A DNA stretch of 64,000 bases from DASUFZ01 sp035541475 (GTDB lineage: Bacteria; Myxococcota_A; UBA9160; SMWR01): contig DATKND010000003.1 in the NCBI GenBank assembly GCA_035541475.1, forward strand, positions 1 through 64,000, in the 5' to 3' direction. This document shows, in pieces, positions 54,567 to 64,000 of this stretch (the first letter of the stretch is position 1; each line of letters starts with the position of its first letter). Both the position numbers and the translations under genes were made by a program. The notes under the pieces are model-generated. The model ran no database searches. It had not been told where the DNA came from and worked only from the letters and a program-made list of their open reading frames with translations.

Positions 54567-55682
54567 ATGGCGAACATGCACCAGCTGCTGAAGGCGATGA
54601 TCGAGAAGGGCGCCTCCGACCTCCACATCACGACCGGCACCGCGCCGCAGCTCCGCATCGACGGCAAGCTGCACCCTCTGCGCATGCCGCCGCTCTCGCC
54701 GCCGGAGACGAAGCAGCTCTGCTACTCGGTGCTGACCGACGCGCAGAAGCATCGCTTCGAGGAGATGAACGAGCTCGACCTCTCCTTCAGCGTGCAGAAG
54801 CTCTCGCGCTTCCGCGCCAACGTCTTCGTGCAGCGTGGCAACGTGGCGGGCGCCTTCCGCGCGATCCCCTACAAGATCAAGAGCTTCGAAGAGCTCGGGC
54901 TGCCGAAGGTCGTGTCGGACCTCGCGTCGAAGCCGCGCGGGCTCGTGTTGATCACGGGGCCGACCGGCTCCGGCAAGTCGACCACGCTCGCGACCATGAT
55001 CGACAAGATCAACACCGAGCGGAACGAGCACATCGTCACGATCGAGGACCCGATCGAGTACCTGCACCAGCACAAGGGCTGCGTGGTGAACCAGCGCGAG
55101 GTCGGCGCGGACACGCAGAGCTTCAAGAACGCGCTGAAGTACATCCTGCGCCAGGACCCCGACATCGTGCTGATCGGCGAGATGCGCGACCTCGAGACGA
55201 TCGAGGCGGCGCTGATCGTCGCCGAGACGGGCCACCTCGCCTTCGCCACGCTGCACACCAACTCGACAGTGCAGACCATCAACCGCATCGTCGACGTGTT
55301 CCCGCCCTACCAGCAGGCGCAGATCCGCGCGCAGCTCTCGTTCGTGCTCGAGGGCGTGCTGTGTCAGGCGCTGCTGCCGCGGGCGAACGGGCCGGGCCGT
55401 GCGATGGCGCTCGAGGTGATGGTGCCGAACGCCGCGATCCGCAACCTGATCCGCGAGGACAAGATCCACCAGATCTATTCGTCGATGCAGGTCGGCCAGG
55501 AGAAGTTTGGCATGCAGACGATGAACCAGTCGCTCGCAAACCTTCATCAGCGCCGGATGATCTCACTCGAGACGGCGCTGGCGCGCAGCTCCGATCCGGA
55601 GGAACTGCGCTCGATCATCAGCAAGGGAGCCGGCGCCGCGCTGCAGGCGCCGGGGCGCCAGGTCGCGGGCGGGAAGTCCTGA
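54567..55682 (+). CDS. pilT: Type IV pilus retraction ATPase PilT
   Basis: 371 residues from ATG 54567, ten bases after pilB. PAS-like N-terminus (ASDLHITTGTAPQLRIDGKL), Walker A GPTGSGKSTTLATMI (near residue 131), Asp box, LIGEMRDLETIEAAL Walker B, and His box FATLHTNSTVQTINRIVD. The C-terminal AIRNLIREDKIHQIYSSMQV is the AIRNLIRE motif specific to PilT and needed for retraction. It should give twitching motility and DNA-uptake-type retraction. Confidence 0.96.
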   Translation: MANMHQLLKAMIEKGASDLHITTGTAPQLRIDGKLHPLRMPPLSPPETKQLCYSVLTDAQKHRFEEMNELDLSFSVQKLSRFRANVFVQRGNVAGAFRAIPYKIKSFEELGLPKVVSDLASKPRGLVLITGPTGSGKSTTLATMIDKINTERNEHIVTIEDPIEYLHQHKGCVVNQREVGADTQSFKNALKYILRQDPDIVLIGEMRDLETIEAALIVAETGHLAFATLHTNSTVQTINRIVDVFPPYQQAQIRAQLSFVLEGVLCQALLPRANGPGRAMALEVMVPNAAIRNLIREDKIHQIYSSMQVGQEKFGMQTMNQSLANLHQRRMISLETALARSSDPEELRSIISKGAGAALQAPGRQVAGGKS

Positions 55683-55712
55683 CGAGCGCGAGCGGCGCCG
55701 GGAGGGGATTAC

Positions 55713-56924
55713 ATGCCGATCTACCAGTGGAAGGCGCGCACGCGCCAGGGAACGCTGAAGAAGGGCGAGATCGAAGCCGTCAACGACCAGGCCGTGATGG
55801 CGCAGCTGCGCGGCCAGCTCCTCATGCCCGTCTCGGTGAAGGAGAAGGCCAAGGACGTCACCGAGTTCCTCAAGTTCTTCAAGCAGGGCATCAAGGTCCG
55901 CGAGCTCGTCATCTTCACGCGCCAGTTCGCGACCATGATCGACGCCGGCCTGCCGCTGGTGCAGTGCCTCGACATCCTGGCCGAGCAGAACCCGAACAAG
56001 CGCTTCAAGGAGATCATCCGCCAGGTGCGGCAGGACGTGGAGCAGGGCTCCACCTTCGCCGAGGCGCTGCGCAAGCACCCGAAGCCCTTCGACGCGCTCT
56101 ACGTGAACCTGGTCCAGGCCGGCGAGATCGGCGGCATCCTCGACACCATCCTGAACCGGCTCGCGGTCTACCTCGAGAAGGCAGACGCGCTCGCGCGCAA
56201 GGTGAAGGGCGCGATGGTCTATCCGACCACCGTGCTCGTCGTCGCGATCGGCGTCGTCGTGCTGATGCTCGTCAAGGTGATCCCGACCTTCGCGAAGATG
56301 TTCGAGGACTTCGGCGGCGAGCTCCCGGCGCCCACGCAGATGGTGATCTCGATCAGCCACTTCATGCAGCACTGGGTGTGGCTGGCCCTGATCGTGGTCG
56401 GCACGGTGGGGTATGCCTTCTTCTACGCGCGCCGGAAGAACCTGCGATTCCGGCGCGCCACCGACTCGATCTTCCTGAAGATGATCATCTTCGGCCCGCT
56501 GCTCCAGAAGGTCGCGGTCGCGCGCTTCACGCGGACGCTCGGCACGATGATCGCGTCCGGCGTGCCGATCCTCGACGGCCTCGAGATCGTCGCGCGCACC
56601 GCCGGCAACGTGGTGATCGAGGAGGCGCTGATGGACGTGCGCTCCGCGATCTCCGAGGGCAAGACGATCGCCGAGCCGCTGCAGGAGTCGGGCGTGTTCC
56701 CGGGTATGGTCGTGCAGATGATCGCGGTCGGCGAGGAGACCGGCGCGATGGAGAGCATGCTCTCGAAGATCGCCGACTTCTACGACGAAGAGGTCGATGC
56801 CGCGGTCGAGGCGCTGACCGCGATGCTCGAGCCGGCGATGATGGTGTTCCTCGGCGGCACCGTCGGCGGTCTCTTGATCGCGATGTACCTGCCGATCTTC
56901 AAGATCGCGGAGACGGTCGGCTAG
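55713..56924 (+). CDS. pilC: Type IV pilus inner-membrane platform protein PilC
   Basis: 403 residues from ATG 55713, with GGGAGGGGATT before it. Two T2SF/GspF domains (VFTRQFATMIDAGLPL-type start near residue 66 and the second ARFTRTLGTMIASGVPILDG near 270), with transmembrane helices at ~170-195, ~215-232 and ~375-395. Starts PIYQWKARTRQGTLKKGEIE as is usual for PilC. Forms the platform on which PilB and PilT act. It sits 30 bases after pilT. Confidence 0.95.
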   Translation: MPIYQWKARTRQGTLKKGEIEAVNDQAVMAQLRGQLLMPVSVKEKAKDVTEFLKFFKQGIKVRELVIFTRQFATMIDAGLPLVQCLDILAEQNPNKRFKEIIRQVRQDVEQGSTFAEALRKHPKPFDALYVNLVQAGEIGGILDTILNRLAVYLEKADALARKVKGAMVYPTTVLVVAIGVVVLMLVKVIPTFAKMFEDFGGELPAPTQMVISISHFMQHWVWLALIVVGTVGYAFFYARRKNLRFRRATDSIFLKMIIFGPLLQKVAVARFTRTLGTMIASGVPILDGLEIVARTAGNVVIEEALMDVRSAISEGKTIAEPLQESGVFPGMVVQMIAVGEETGAMESMLSKIADFYDEEVDAAVEALTAMLEPAMMVFLGGTVGGLLIAMYLPIFKIAETVG

Positions 56925-56963
56925 GCGCGACCCTTCGTGTCGCCCGAGGGTCCGGAGGTGGCC

Positions 56964-58648
56964 GTGCGCGGCGCTCGCGGCGAGACGCGCATCGAGCGGC
57001 AGATCCTGATCCTCATGGGCGCCCGGCTCGCGCTCGCGAGCGGCAGCCTGGTGCTGGGACTCGCGCTCGAGTCGGTCGGCGGCCACATCACCAGCAGCGA
57101 GTGGCACGGCTTCTACGGCGCGGTCGTAATCGCCTTCCTGGCGACCCTGGTCTACTGGCCGCTGCAGGGCCGCGTGCGCGACCTGCGGCGCTTCGCGGCG
57201 GTCAACATCGCGACCGACATCACGCTGGTGTCGGCGCTGGTGCTCTTCTCCGGCGGCGGCGAGTCGGTCTTCTCCTTCCTCTACGTCGCGGTGATCGCCT
57301 ACGCCGCGCTGCTGCTCGAGCGCGGCGGCGCGATCGCCTCCGCGCTCTGCGCCGCCGCCGCGTGGGGCGCGGTGCTCCTGGCGGACCACGCGGGGCTCGC
57401 GAGCGCCGGCTCGGGCGAGCCGTGGGGACTGCTCTTCGCGCGCTTCGTGCTGCACGGCGGCGCGCTGGTGCTGGTCTCGGTGCTCGCGACGAAGCTCGTC
57501 GCCGAGCTCGAGCGCGCGGGCGCCGCGCTCTCGCAGCGCACCAGCGATCTCGCGCAGCTCCAGACCCTGCACGAGCGCACGGTCGAGAGCCTGATGAGCG
57601 GCCTGCTCACCACCGACGCGGAGGGTCGCATCACGTCCTTCAACCTCGAGGCCGAGCGCATCACCGGATGGGATCGCGGCGAGGCGCGCGGGCTCTCCCT
57701 CGACGCCGTGCTGCCGGGGCTGCGCGAGCTGCTCGGCTCGCCGGGGGCGGCGGGCGGCGACCGCCGCTCGCGCATGCGCATGCGCTACGTCGACCGGCGC
57801 GGCGAGGAGCGCCATCTCGGCGTCGGCGCCTACCACCTGCGCGGCGACGGCGACGAGCGGGGTCTCGTGGTGATCTTCCAGGACGTCTCCGACGTCGTGC
57901 AGATGGAGCGCGAGCTGCGCCGCTCCGAGCGCCTGGCAGCGGTCGGCGAGCTCTCCGCGCACATCGCGCACGAGATCCGCAATCCGCTCGCCGCCATCTC
58001 AGGGTCGGTGCAGATCCTCCAGAAGATGCCGGTGGGGCAGGGCGAGGAGGCGCGCCGTCTGATGGACATCGCGCTGCGCGAGACGCTCCGCCTCGACCGC
58101 CTGATCGCGGACTTCCTCACCTACGCGCGGCCCGCGCCGCTGCGCCTCGAGCGCGTCTCGCTCGCGACGGCGATCGACGAGACGCTCGAGGCGGTGGAGA
58201 CGGCGCGCCCTGCGCGCGTCGCGATCGAGCGTGACGTCGACCCGCGACTCGCGCTGCAGGCCGATCCGGGCAAGCTCCGCCAGCTCCTCTGGAACCTCGT
58301 GATCAACGCCTGTCAGGCGATGCCGGAGGGCGGGCGGCTGCGCGTCTCGGCCTCGGCGCGGCGCGAGCCGCCGCCTCAAGGCGGCGCCGCAGCGGGCCGA
58401 ATGGAGGCCGAGGCGAAGCCCGCAGGCGCGGAGATCGCTGTGATGGACCAGGGCGTGGGAATCGCCGAAGAGGCGCTCGAGCACGTCTTCGATCCGTTCT
58501 TCACCACCAAGCCGGACGGCTCGGGGCTCGGCCTCGCGATCGTCCACCGCGTGGTGTCGGAGCACGGCGGGAGCGTGCGCATCGAGCGCCGGCGCGCGCC
58601 GTGGTCGACGGTGGTCCGCGTGTGGCTGCCGGCGGCGGAGGTCTCGGC

Positions 58649-58652
<4 letters not shown>
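56964..58652 (+). CDS. pilS: Sensor histidine kinase PilS
   Basis: 562 residues from GTG 56964, chosen for GGAGG five bases ahead; GTG 56937 is the longer option. Six transmembrane helices in the first ~190 residues, as in PilS, then a coiled linker, PAS domain (~205-320, SLMSGLLTTDAEGRITSFNL), HisKA with His in SAHIAHEIRNPLAAISGS (near 335), and HATPase_c with NLVINACQAMPEG, DQGVGI and GSGLGLAI. Probably senses pilin level or surface contact in the membrane and phosphorylates PilR, whose start overlaps its stop (GTGA). Confidence 0.92.
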
Positions 58653-60025
<1,373 letters not shown>

Positions 60026-60035
60026 CGACGCGGGA

Positions 60036-60104
60036 GAGGGGGCGAGGCAGCGGTTCCCGAGGAGGAACAGATGGCCGCCGCAGGGGCCTCTGCCTCGCCC
60101 CCTC
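60036..60104 (+). repeat. Palindromic element family 1, copy 4
   Basis: Outer arm GAGGGGGCGAGGCAG (60036-60050) pairs with its complement at the right edge (60090-60104). A mismatched zone and a CCC/GGG closing pair lead to the 24-base loop (60059-60082), identical to copies 1 and 2. It lies in the 93-base convergent gap between pilR and the degenerate regulator gene. The left arm has CGGTT where copy 1 has AGGT. Confidence 0.9.
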
Positions 60105-60118
60105 CGGGCTTCGCCGCG

Positions 60119-61426
60119 CTATTCGATCCCGTGTTCCTTCAGCTTGTAGAGCAATGCGCGGTGGCTGATCTGCAGCAGGCGCGCGGCGTGTGTGCGGTTG
60201 CCGCCGGTGGAGCGCAGCGCGCGCCGGATCTTCTCCACCTCGAAGCGCTTGCGCGCCACGCGCAGCGACAGCCCCGCCTCCTCGGGATGCTTCGGGTCCG
60301 CCACCTCCACCGGCAGGTGTTCCAGCCCGATGCGAGCGCCTGGCGCGCGCGCGACCGCGCGCGTGAGCGCGTTCTCGAGCTCGGGCAGGTTGCCGGGCCA
60401 GGCGTAGTCGACGATGCGCGCGAGCGCCTCCTCGCCGACCGCCAGCGGGCTGCGATTGCGGCGCCGGCAGGCGCGCGCGAGCAGGTGGTCGAGCACGAGC
60501 GGCAGGTCGAGGTGGCGCGCGCGCAGCGGCGGAACCTCGAGACACACCGCTGCGACGAGGCCGTAGAGATCCTTGCGGAAGCGGCCGGCGGCGACCTCGT
60601 CCGCGAGATCGACCGAGGTGGCGCAGAGCACGCGCAGGTCGGGGCCGCGACGCGGCGCTGTCGCCCCGGCGTCGTCCCGCAGCGCCTGCGCGAGCCCGTC
60701 CTGGAGCGCCGGCGGCAGCGCGTGCACGTCGTCGAGGAAGAGCGTGCCGCCGTCGGCGTCGTGCAGGAGTCCCGGGCGCGGCGCCTCGTGCGGCGCCGAG
60801 GCGGATCGCCCGAACAGCTCCTGCTCGAGCTCGCGCGCGCCCTCGGCGCACGAGAGCGCGACGAAGGGCTCGGCCCGGCGCGGCGAGAGCGAGTGCAGCG
60901 CTCGGGCGAGCCCTTCCTTGCCGGTGCCGCGCTCGCCGCGCAGCAGCACGCCCGCGCGCAGCGGGGCCACACGCTCGATCGACTCGAGCAGCTCGATCAT
61001 CGCGGGCGAGGCCGCGACGATCGGGCGGTCGCCGACGGCGCGGCGCAGCTCGCGCCCGAGCAGTCGCCGCGCGCGGCGCTCGCTCGCGCGTTCGCCGACG
61101 CGCCTCAGCAGCAGCGCGAGCTCGGCCGTCTCGATCGGCAGCGGCAGCCAGTCGTCCGCACCGAGCTCGAAGGCCTCGGCGGCGCCGTCACCGCGCGGCG
61201 ACACGAACACGAGCTGCGCGCCCGGGAAGCGCGCGCCGGGGCCCGGACCCCTTGGCCGCGGCAGCGCCCAGCACACGAGCTCCACGTCGCGCGCCGCCTG
61301 CGGTGCGCTTCCGGCGTCGCGCGCGAAGGCGGTCTGCCAGCCGCGCTCCGCGAGCGCGACGGCGAGCGCGTCGGCGAGGCTGCGATCGACGGCGGCGATC
61401 AGGGCGCGGGCCATCTCGGCCTGCAT
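60119..61426 (-). CDS. Degenerate NtrC-type AAA+ regulator lacking the sigma-54 contact loop
   Basis: 435 residues from ATG 61426 (ATG 61414 is an alternative). The N-terminal receiver-like domain has no acidic pair and no acceptor Asp. The AAA+ domain keeps Walker A GERGTGKEGLARALHSL and Walker B GGTLFLDDVHALPPALQ. The GAFTGA loop, however, is replaced by a Ser/Pro/Ala stretch (ELFGRSASAPHEAPR). The Fis-like helix-turn-helix NRTHAARLLQISHRALLYKL is intact. It should bind DNA but not remodel sigma-54, so it may repress, or compete with PilR. It occupies the place where pilA often lies between pilR and pilM. Confidence 0.82.
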   Translation of the reverse strand: MQAEMARALIAAVDRSLADALAVALAERGWQTAFARDAGSAPQAARDVELVCWALPRPRGPGPGARFPGAQLVFVSPRGDGAAEAFELGADDWLPLPIETAELALLLRRVGERASERRARRLLGRELRRAVGDRPIVAASPAMIELLESIERVAPLRAGVLLRGERGTGKEGLARALHSLSPRRAEPFVALSCAEGARELEQELFGRSASAPHEAPRPGLLHDADGGTLFLDDVHALPPALQDGLAQALRDDAGATAPRRGPDLRVLCATSVDLADEVAAGRFRKDLYGLVAAVCLEVPPLRARHLDLPLVLDHLLARACRRRNRSPLAVGEEALARIVDYAWPGNLPELENALTRAVARAPGARIGLEHLPVEVADPKHPEEAGLSLRVARKRFEVEKIRRALRSTGGNRTHAARLLQISHRALLYKLKEHGIE

Positions 61427-61494
61427 CGGCCGCGCCGAGCGCCGGATTGAAGCTGCCGGTCGCCCGCGCGCGCGAGACGGCGATCCCGACTGCC

Positions 61495-61522
61495 TCAAGT
61501 CCCCATAACCGCTCGCCGATAC
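61495..61522 (+). promoter_or_regulatory. Possible FliA-type (sigma-28) promoter of the XRE-pilMNO operon
   Basis: TCAAGTCC, 12 bases, then GCCGATAC matches the -10 consensus GCCGATAA at seven of eight positions; the -35 part and the spacer (one base longer than usual) are weaker. The predicted start is about 65 bases before the XRE gene. A small dyad TTGCG-AACG-CGCAA (61523-61536) follows at once and could be an operator for the XRE protein. Tentative. Confidence 0.38.
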
Positions 61523-61592
61523 TTGCGAACGCGCAATCAGGAGGGCTCCGCGCAGCTCGCGCGCGGGTCGATCTCGGGGGAGGGGGCGAGGC

Positions 61593-61814
61593 GTGCCGGT
61601 CAACAACGTCCAGCGCTTCCGCGAAGCGCAGATGATGAGCAAGGCCGAGCTGGCCCGGAAGGCCGGTCTCTCCACCCTCACCATCGACCGGCTGGAGGCC
61701 GGGCGGCCCTGCCGTCTGGACACCAAGCGCAAGGTCCTGCTCGCGCTCGGAATGCGCGTCTCCGACAAGGACCGGGTGTTCGGACTCGTGGACGCCGGCT
61801 CGCGGATGTCTTGA
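61593..61814 (+). CDS. Small XRE-family helix-turn-helix protein in the pil locus
   Basis: 73 residues from GTG 61593, after a GGGGGAGGGGGCGAGG purine tract. The whole protein is an HTH domain: QMMSKAELARKAGLSTLTID is the helix-turn-helix, RLEAGRPCRLDTKRKVLLAL continues it. There is no second domain. It begins the operon containing pilM, pilN and pilO, 28 bases ahead of pilM, so it probably autoregulates pilus assembly genes. The nearby dyad at 61523-61536 is a candidate site. Confidence 0.82.
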   Translation: MPVNNVQRFREAQMMSKAELARKAGLSTLTIDRLEAGRPCRLDTKRKVLLALGMRVSDKDRVFGLVDAGSRMS

Positions 61815-61842
61815 CGCCGGCCGGCGCCGGCGGAGGCCCATC

Positions 61843-62922
61843 GTGAAGTTCTCTCTTCCCAGCTTCCAGTCGAAGAAGTCCGTGGTCGGGCTCGACGTGG
61901 GCTCCTCCACCGTGAAGGCGGTCGAGCTCACGCAGCGCGGCCGCAACCGGGGCTTCGAGCTGACGCATCTCGGCGTAGCCAAGGTTCCCGCCGAGGCGAT
62001 CGTCCAGGGCGCGTTCCTCAACGCCGCCGCGATCACCGAGGCGATCCGCGAAGCGATCGAGAACGCCAAGATCCGCAACAAGAACGTCGCGGCCGCGGTC
62101 TGCGGTCACTCGGTGATCGTGAAGAAGGTGAGCCTCCCGGTGATGAGCCGGGAGGAGCTCGACGAGCAGATCCGCTGGGAGGCCGAGCAGTACATCCCCT
62201 TCGACGTGAACGAGGTGAACCTCGACTTCCAGATCCTCGAGTCGGGCGACGACCAGGGGCAGATGGACGTGCTGCTCGTGGCCGCCAAGAAGGACCTGAT
62301 CGACGACTACGTGCAGGTGATCAGCGAGGCCGGTCTCGTGCCGGTCGCGATCGACGTGGCCGCCTTCGCGGTCGAGAACGCCTTCGAGGCGAACTACCAG
62401 GTCGGCAAGCAGGAGACGGTCGCGCTCGTCAACCTCGGCGCGCAGGTCGTAAACATCTCGATCGTGTCGGGCGGCGTGCCGTGCTTCACGCGCGACATCA
62501 CAACCGCCGGCAACCAGTACACCGAAGAGATCCAGAAGGCGCTCTCGATCTCCTTCGACGAGGCGGAGCGCATCAAGCTCGGCGGGCAGGGCGGCGGTCA
62601 GGACGTCGTGCCGCAGGAAGTCGAGCAGGCGATGCAGAGCGTGACCGAGACGGTGATCGGCGAGATCAGCCGCTCGCTCGACTTCTTCGCCGCGACCTCC
62701 TCCGACACGCGCATCGAGCGGGTGTTCCTCTCGGGCGGCGCGGCTCGGGTCGCGGGGCTGAAGAACGCCTTCGCGCAGCGCAGCGGACTGCCGGTCGAGG
62801 TGATGAACCCGCTCTCGCGCATGCTGCCGACCAACAAGTTCGAGCAGGGCCATCTCGACGAGATCTCTCCGTCGCTCGGTGTGGGCGTCGGTCTCGCTCT
62901 CCGAAGGCTGGAGCGCCGCTAG
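61843..62922 (+). CDS. pilM: Type IV pilus assembly protein PilM
   Basis: 359 residues from GTG 61843. Actin-like ATPase fold: VVGLDVGSSTVKAVELTQRG (phosphate 1, near residue 14), ALVNLGAQVVNISIVSGGVP (phosphate 2) and RVFLSGGAARVAGLKNAFAQ (adenosine motif near 287). EAEQYIPFDVNEVNLDFQIL is the PilM signature. Cytoplasmic ring protein binding the PilN N-terminus. pilN starts at the next base after its stop. Confidence 0.95.
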   Translation: MKFSLPSFQSKKSVVGLDVGSSTVKAVELTQRGRNRGFELTHLGVAKVPAEAIVQGAFLNAAAITEAIREAIENAKIRNKNVAAAVCGHSVIVKKVSLPVMSREELDEQIRWEAEQYIPFDVNEVNLDFQILESGDDQGQMDVLLVAAKKDLIDDYVQVISEAGLVPVAIDVAAFAVENAFEANYQVGKQETVALVNLGAQVVNISIVSGGVPCFTRDITTAGNQYTEEIQKALSISFDEAERIKLGGQGGGQDVVPQEVEQAMQSVTETVIGEISRSLDFFAATSSDTRIERVFLSGGAARVAGLKNAFAQRSGLPVEVMNPLSRMLPTNKFEQGHLDEISPSLGVGVGLALRRLERR

Positions 62923-63582
62923 ATGATCGACATCAACCTACTTCCGGTTCGCGAAGCGCGTCGCAAGGCCGACGTGCGCCAGCTCGGCATGCAGGTGCTG
63001 CTCGCCCTGATCCTCGGCGCGGCGAGCATCGGCTTCGTGCACTCGCACATCGTGTCGCGCATCAGCGAGACCGAGGAGCGCATCCGCCAGATGGAGGCGG
63101 ACATCAAGCAGTTCCAGCCGCAGCTCGACCAGGTCGCGGCGTTCCGCAAGAAGAAGGCGAGCCTCGAGAAGAAGATCGAGGTGATCGAGGACCTCGACCG
63201 CGCGCGCACCGGCCCGGTGCGCGTGATGAGCGAGCTCGCGACGCACATGCCCGATCGCGTCTGGCTCACCACCCTCTCGACCGAGGGCAATGCGATCAAG
63301 ATGAAGGGCGAGGGCATGGACAACGAGCTGGTCGCCGTGCTGATGCGTGGGCTGAAAGAGTCGCCCTACTTCGAGAACGTCGATCTCCAGGGAACCGAGC
63401 TCGGCAACAGCAAGCAGGGGCTCAAGCTGGTCAAGTTCAACATCGAGGCGACCGTGGCGTCGGGGAAGCCGGCCAAGCCCGCGGATGCGGCCGGCAACCC
63501 CGGTAAGACGGCCGGCAAGGCCAAGGGCAAGGGCGGCGCCGCCGCTCCCGCTCCGGCCGCCGCCGCGGGCGCCGATAGCTGA
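62923..63582 (+). CDS. pilN: Type IV pilus assembly protein PilN
   Basis: 219 residues from ATG 62923. The cytoplasmic start MIDINLLPVREARRKADVRQ holds the INLLP motif that docks on PilM. One transmembrane helix (~24-45) follows, then a coiled coil (SETEERIRQMEADIKQFQPQ) and a ferredoxin-like periplasmic domain. A Lys/Ala/Pro-rich tail of ~40 residues is unusual in length. Part of the alignment subcomplex PilM-N-O-P. Twelve bases separate it from pilO. Confidence 0.94.
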   Translation: MIDINLLPVREARRKADVRQLGMQVLLALILGAASIGFVHSHIVSRISETEERIRQMEADIKQFQPQLDQVAAFRKKKASLEKKIEVIEDLDRARTGPVRVMSELATHMPDRVWLTTLSTEGNAIKMKGEGMDNELVAVLMRGLKESPYFENVDLQGTELGNSKQGLKLVKFNIEATVASGKPAKPADAAGNPGKTAGKAKGKGGAAAPAPAAAAGADS

Positions 63583-63594
63583 GCCGGAGGACGC

Positions 63595-64000
63595 ATGGAA
63601 CTCTCACCGGAAATCCAGGCCAGGCTCGAGCAGTTCGCGAAGCTGCCGCGCGCCGCGCGCATCGGCACCTTGGCGGGCCTCGTGGCGGTGCTCGGCGCCG
63701 GCTACTTCCTCGCCGTCTATCAGGCCAAGAGCGAGCAGCTCTCGGGCCTGCGCTCGCGCGAGCTCGAGCTCCAGCGCAAGCTGACCGAGGTGCGCTCGAT
63801 CGCGGCCAACATCGCCGCCTTCGAGGCCGAGATCGCGGATCTCGAGGTCAAGCTGAACGACGCCCTCCGCCAGCTGCCGAACGAGCAGCAGCTCGACGCG
63901 CTGTTGACCGACATCTCCAACCTCGGCAAGACGGCGGGCATCGAGATCAAGTCCTTCAAGCGCCAGGACGAGCTGGTCCACGACTTCTACGCGGAGGTCC
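63595..64000 (+). CDS. pilO: Type IV pilus assembly protein PilO, 3' end outside window
   Basis: First 135 codons from ATG 63595, with GGAGG seven bases ahead; the frame runs off the window. Transmembrane helix at ~23-43 (IGTLAGLVAVLGAGYFLAVY), coiled coil with RELELQRKLTEVRSIAANIA, then the start of the periplasmic domain LPNEQQLDALLTDISNLGKT, typical of PilO. Pairs with PilN. pilP and pilQ would be expected next but are not visible. Confidence 0.92.
   Translation, partial: MELSPEIQARLEQFAKLPRAARIGTLAGLVAVLGAGYFLAVYQAKSEQLSGLRSRELELQRKLTEVRSIAANIAAFEAEIADLEVKLNDALRQLPNEQQLDALLTDISNLGKTAGIEIKSFKRQDELVHDFYAEV

Noticed and set aside
60071..61450. A 459-codon plus-strand frame beginning at the ATG in the loop of palindromic element copy 4, with a good ribosome-binding site
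   Set aside because: It runs antisense through the well-supported AAA+ regulator gene and has no recognisable protein pattern. The same is true of the frame from the loop ATG of copy 2 (20896-22005).

Overview
The window is very GC-rich DNA from a Gram-negative bacterium, almost fully coding, with many GTG starts and many 4-base start/stop overlaps. It carries an LptF/LptG-type lipopolysaccharide permease, lipoproteins, a type IV pilus locus with PilS/PilR, an MglA-like GTPase, a FliA-type sigma factor and five response-regulator-type proteins. Together these point to a deltaproteobacterial-grade lineage such as Myxococcota, Binatota or relatives. The exact phylum is inference. I see no rRNA, tRNA, CRISPR array, transposase, prophage or defence island.

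Layout. 1-4.8 kb: 3' part of RNase R, a small membrane protein, an Rrf2 regulator, a JAMM/M67 metalloprotease and a lipoprotein. 4.8-7.2 kb: ATP sulfurylase and alanine dehydrogenase. 7.2-9.1 kb: a TetR regulator divergent from a Rieske oxygenase across a clear dyad operator. 9.1-18.3 kb (minus): a tightly coupled operon nadC-birA-coaX-EF-G-like, followed by a HEAT-like protein, an MglA-like GTPase and a GAF protein with a degenerate GGDEF domain. 18.4-27 kb: signalling genes (long response regulator, PP2C phosphatase, FliA-type sigma factor, two NtrC-type regulators, a histidine kinase, a single-domain receiver). 27.1-34.7 kb: a membrane coiled-coil protein with a RelE-like end, methyltransferases, two GT4 glycosyltransferases and an ArnT-like transferase. 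34.7-42.4 kb: murein salvage and remodelling (anmK, MBL-fold hydrolase, murU, amgK, fused spmAB, dacB, lytic transglycosylase). 42.7-49.5 kb: XRE regulator, then rsmD-coaD-coaBC-nfeD-slipin-hflK-hflC. 49.6-52.7 kb: LptF/G permease, ribF, UPF0104 flippase-like protein. 52.9-64 kb: pilB-T-C-S-R, a degenerate AAA+ regulator, a small XRE protein and pilM-N-O (pilO runs off the window).

The most unusual non-coding signal is a palindromic element present four times (8416, 20864, 49548, 60036). A 24-base loop is nearly invariant, while the stem arms differ from copy to copy and remain self-complementary. Three copies fill convergent gene gaps; the fourth sits in frame inside the Rieske oxygenase gene. 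The loop contains a perfect Shine-Dalgarno plus ATG. A second, looser repeat family occupies five other gaps. Every convergent gap in the window with room for one contains a palindrome from one of the two families.

Regulatory reading (inference): a sigma-54 promoter in front of the FliA-type sigma gene lies beside an NtrC-type activator gene. Two FliA-like promoter matches, before the second NtrC gene and before the XRE-pilMNO operon, could link that sigma factor to pilus assembly.
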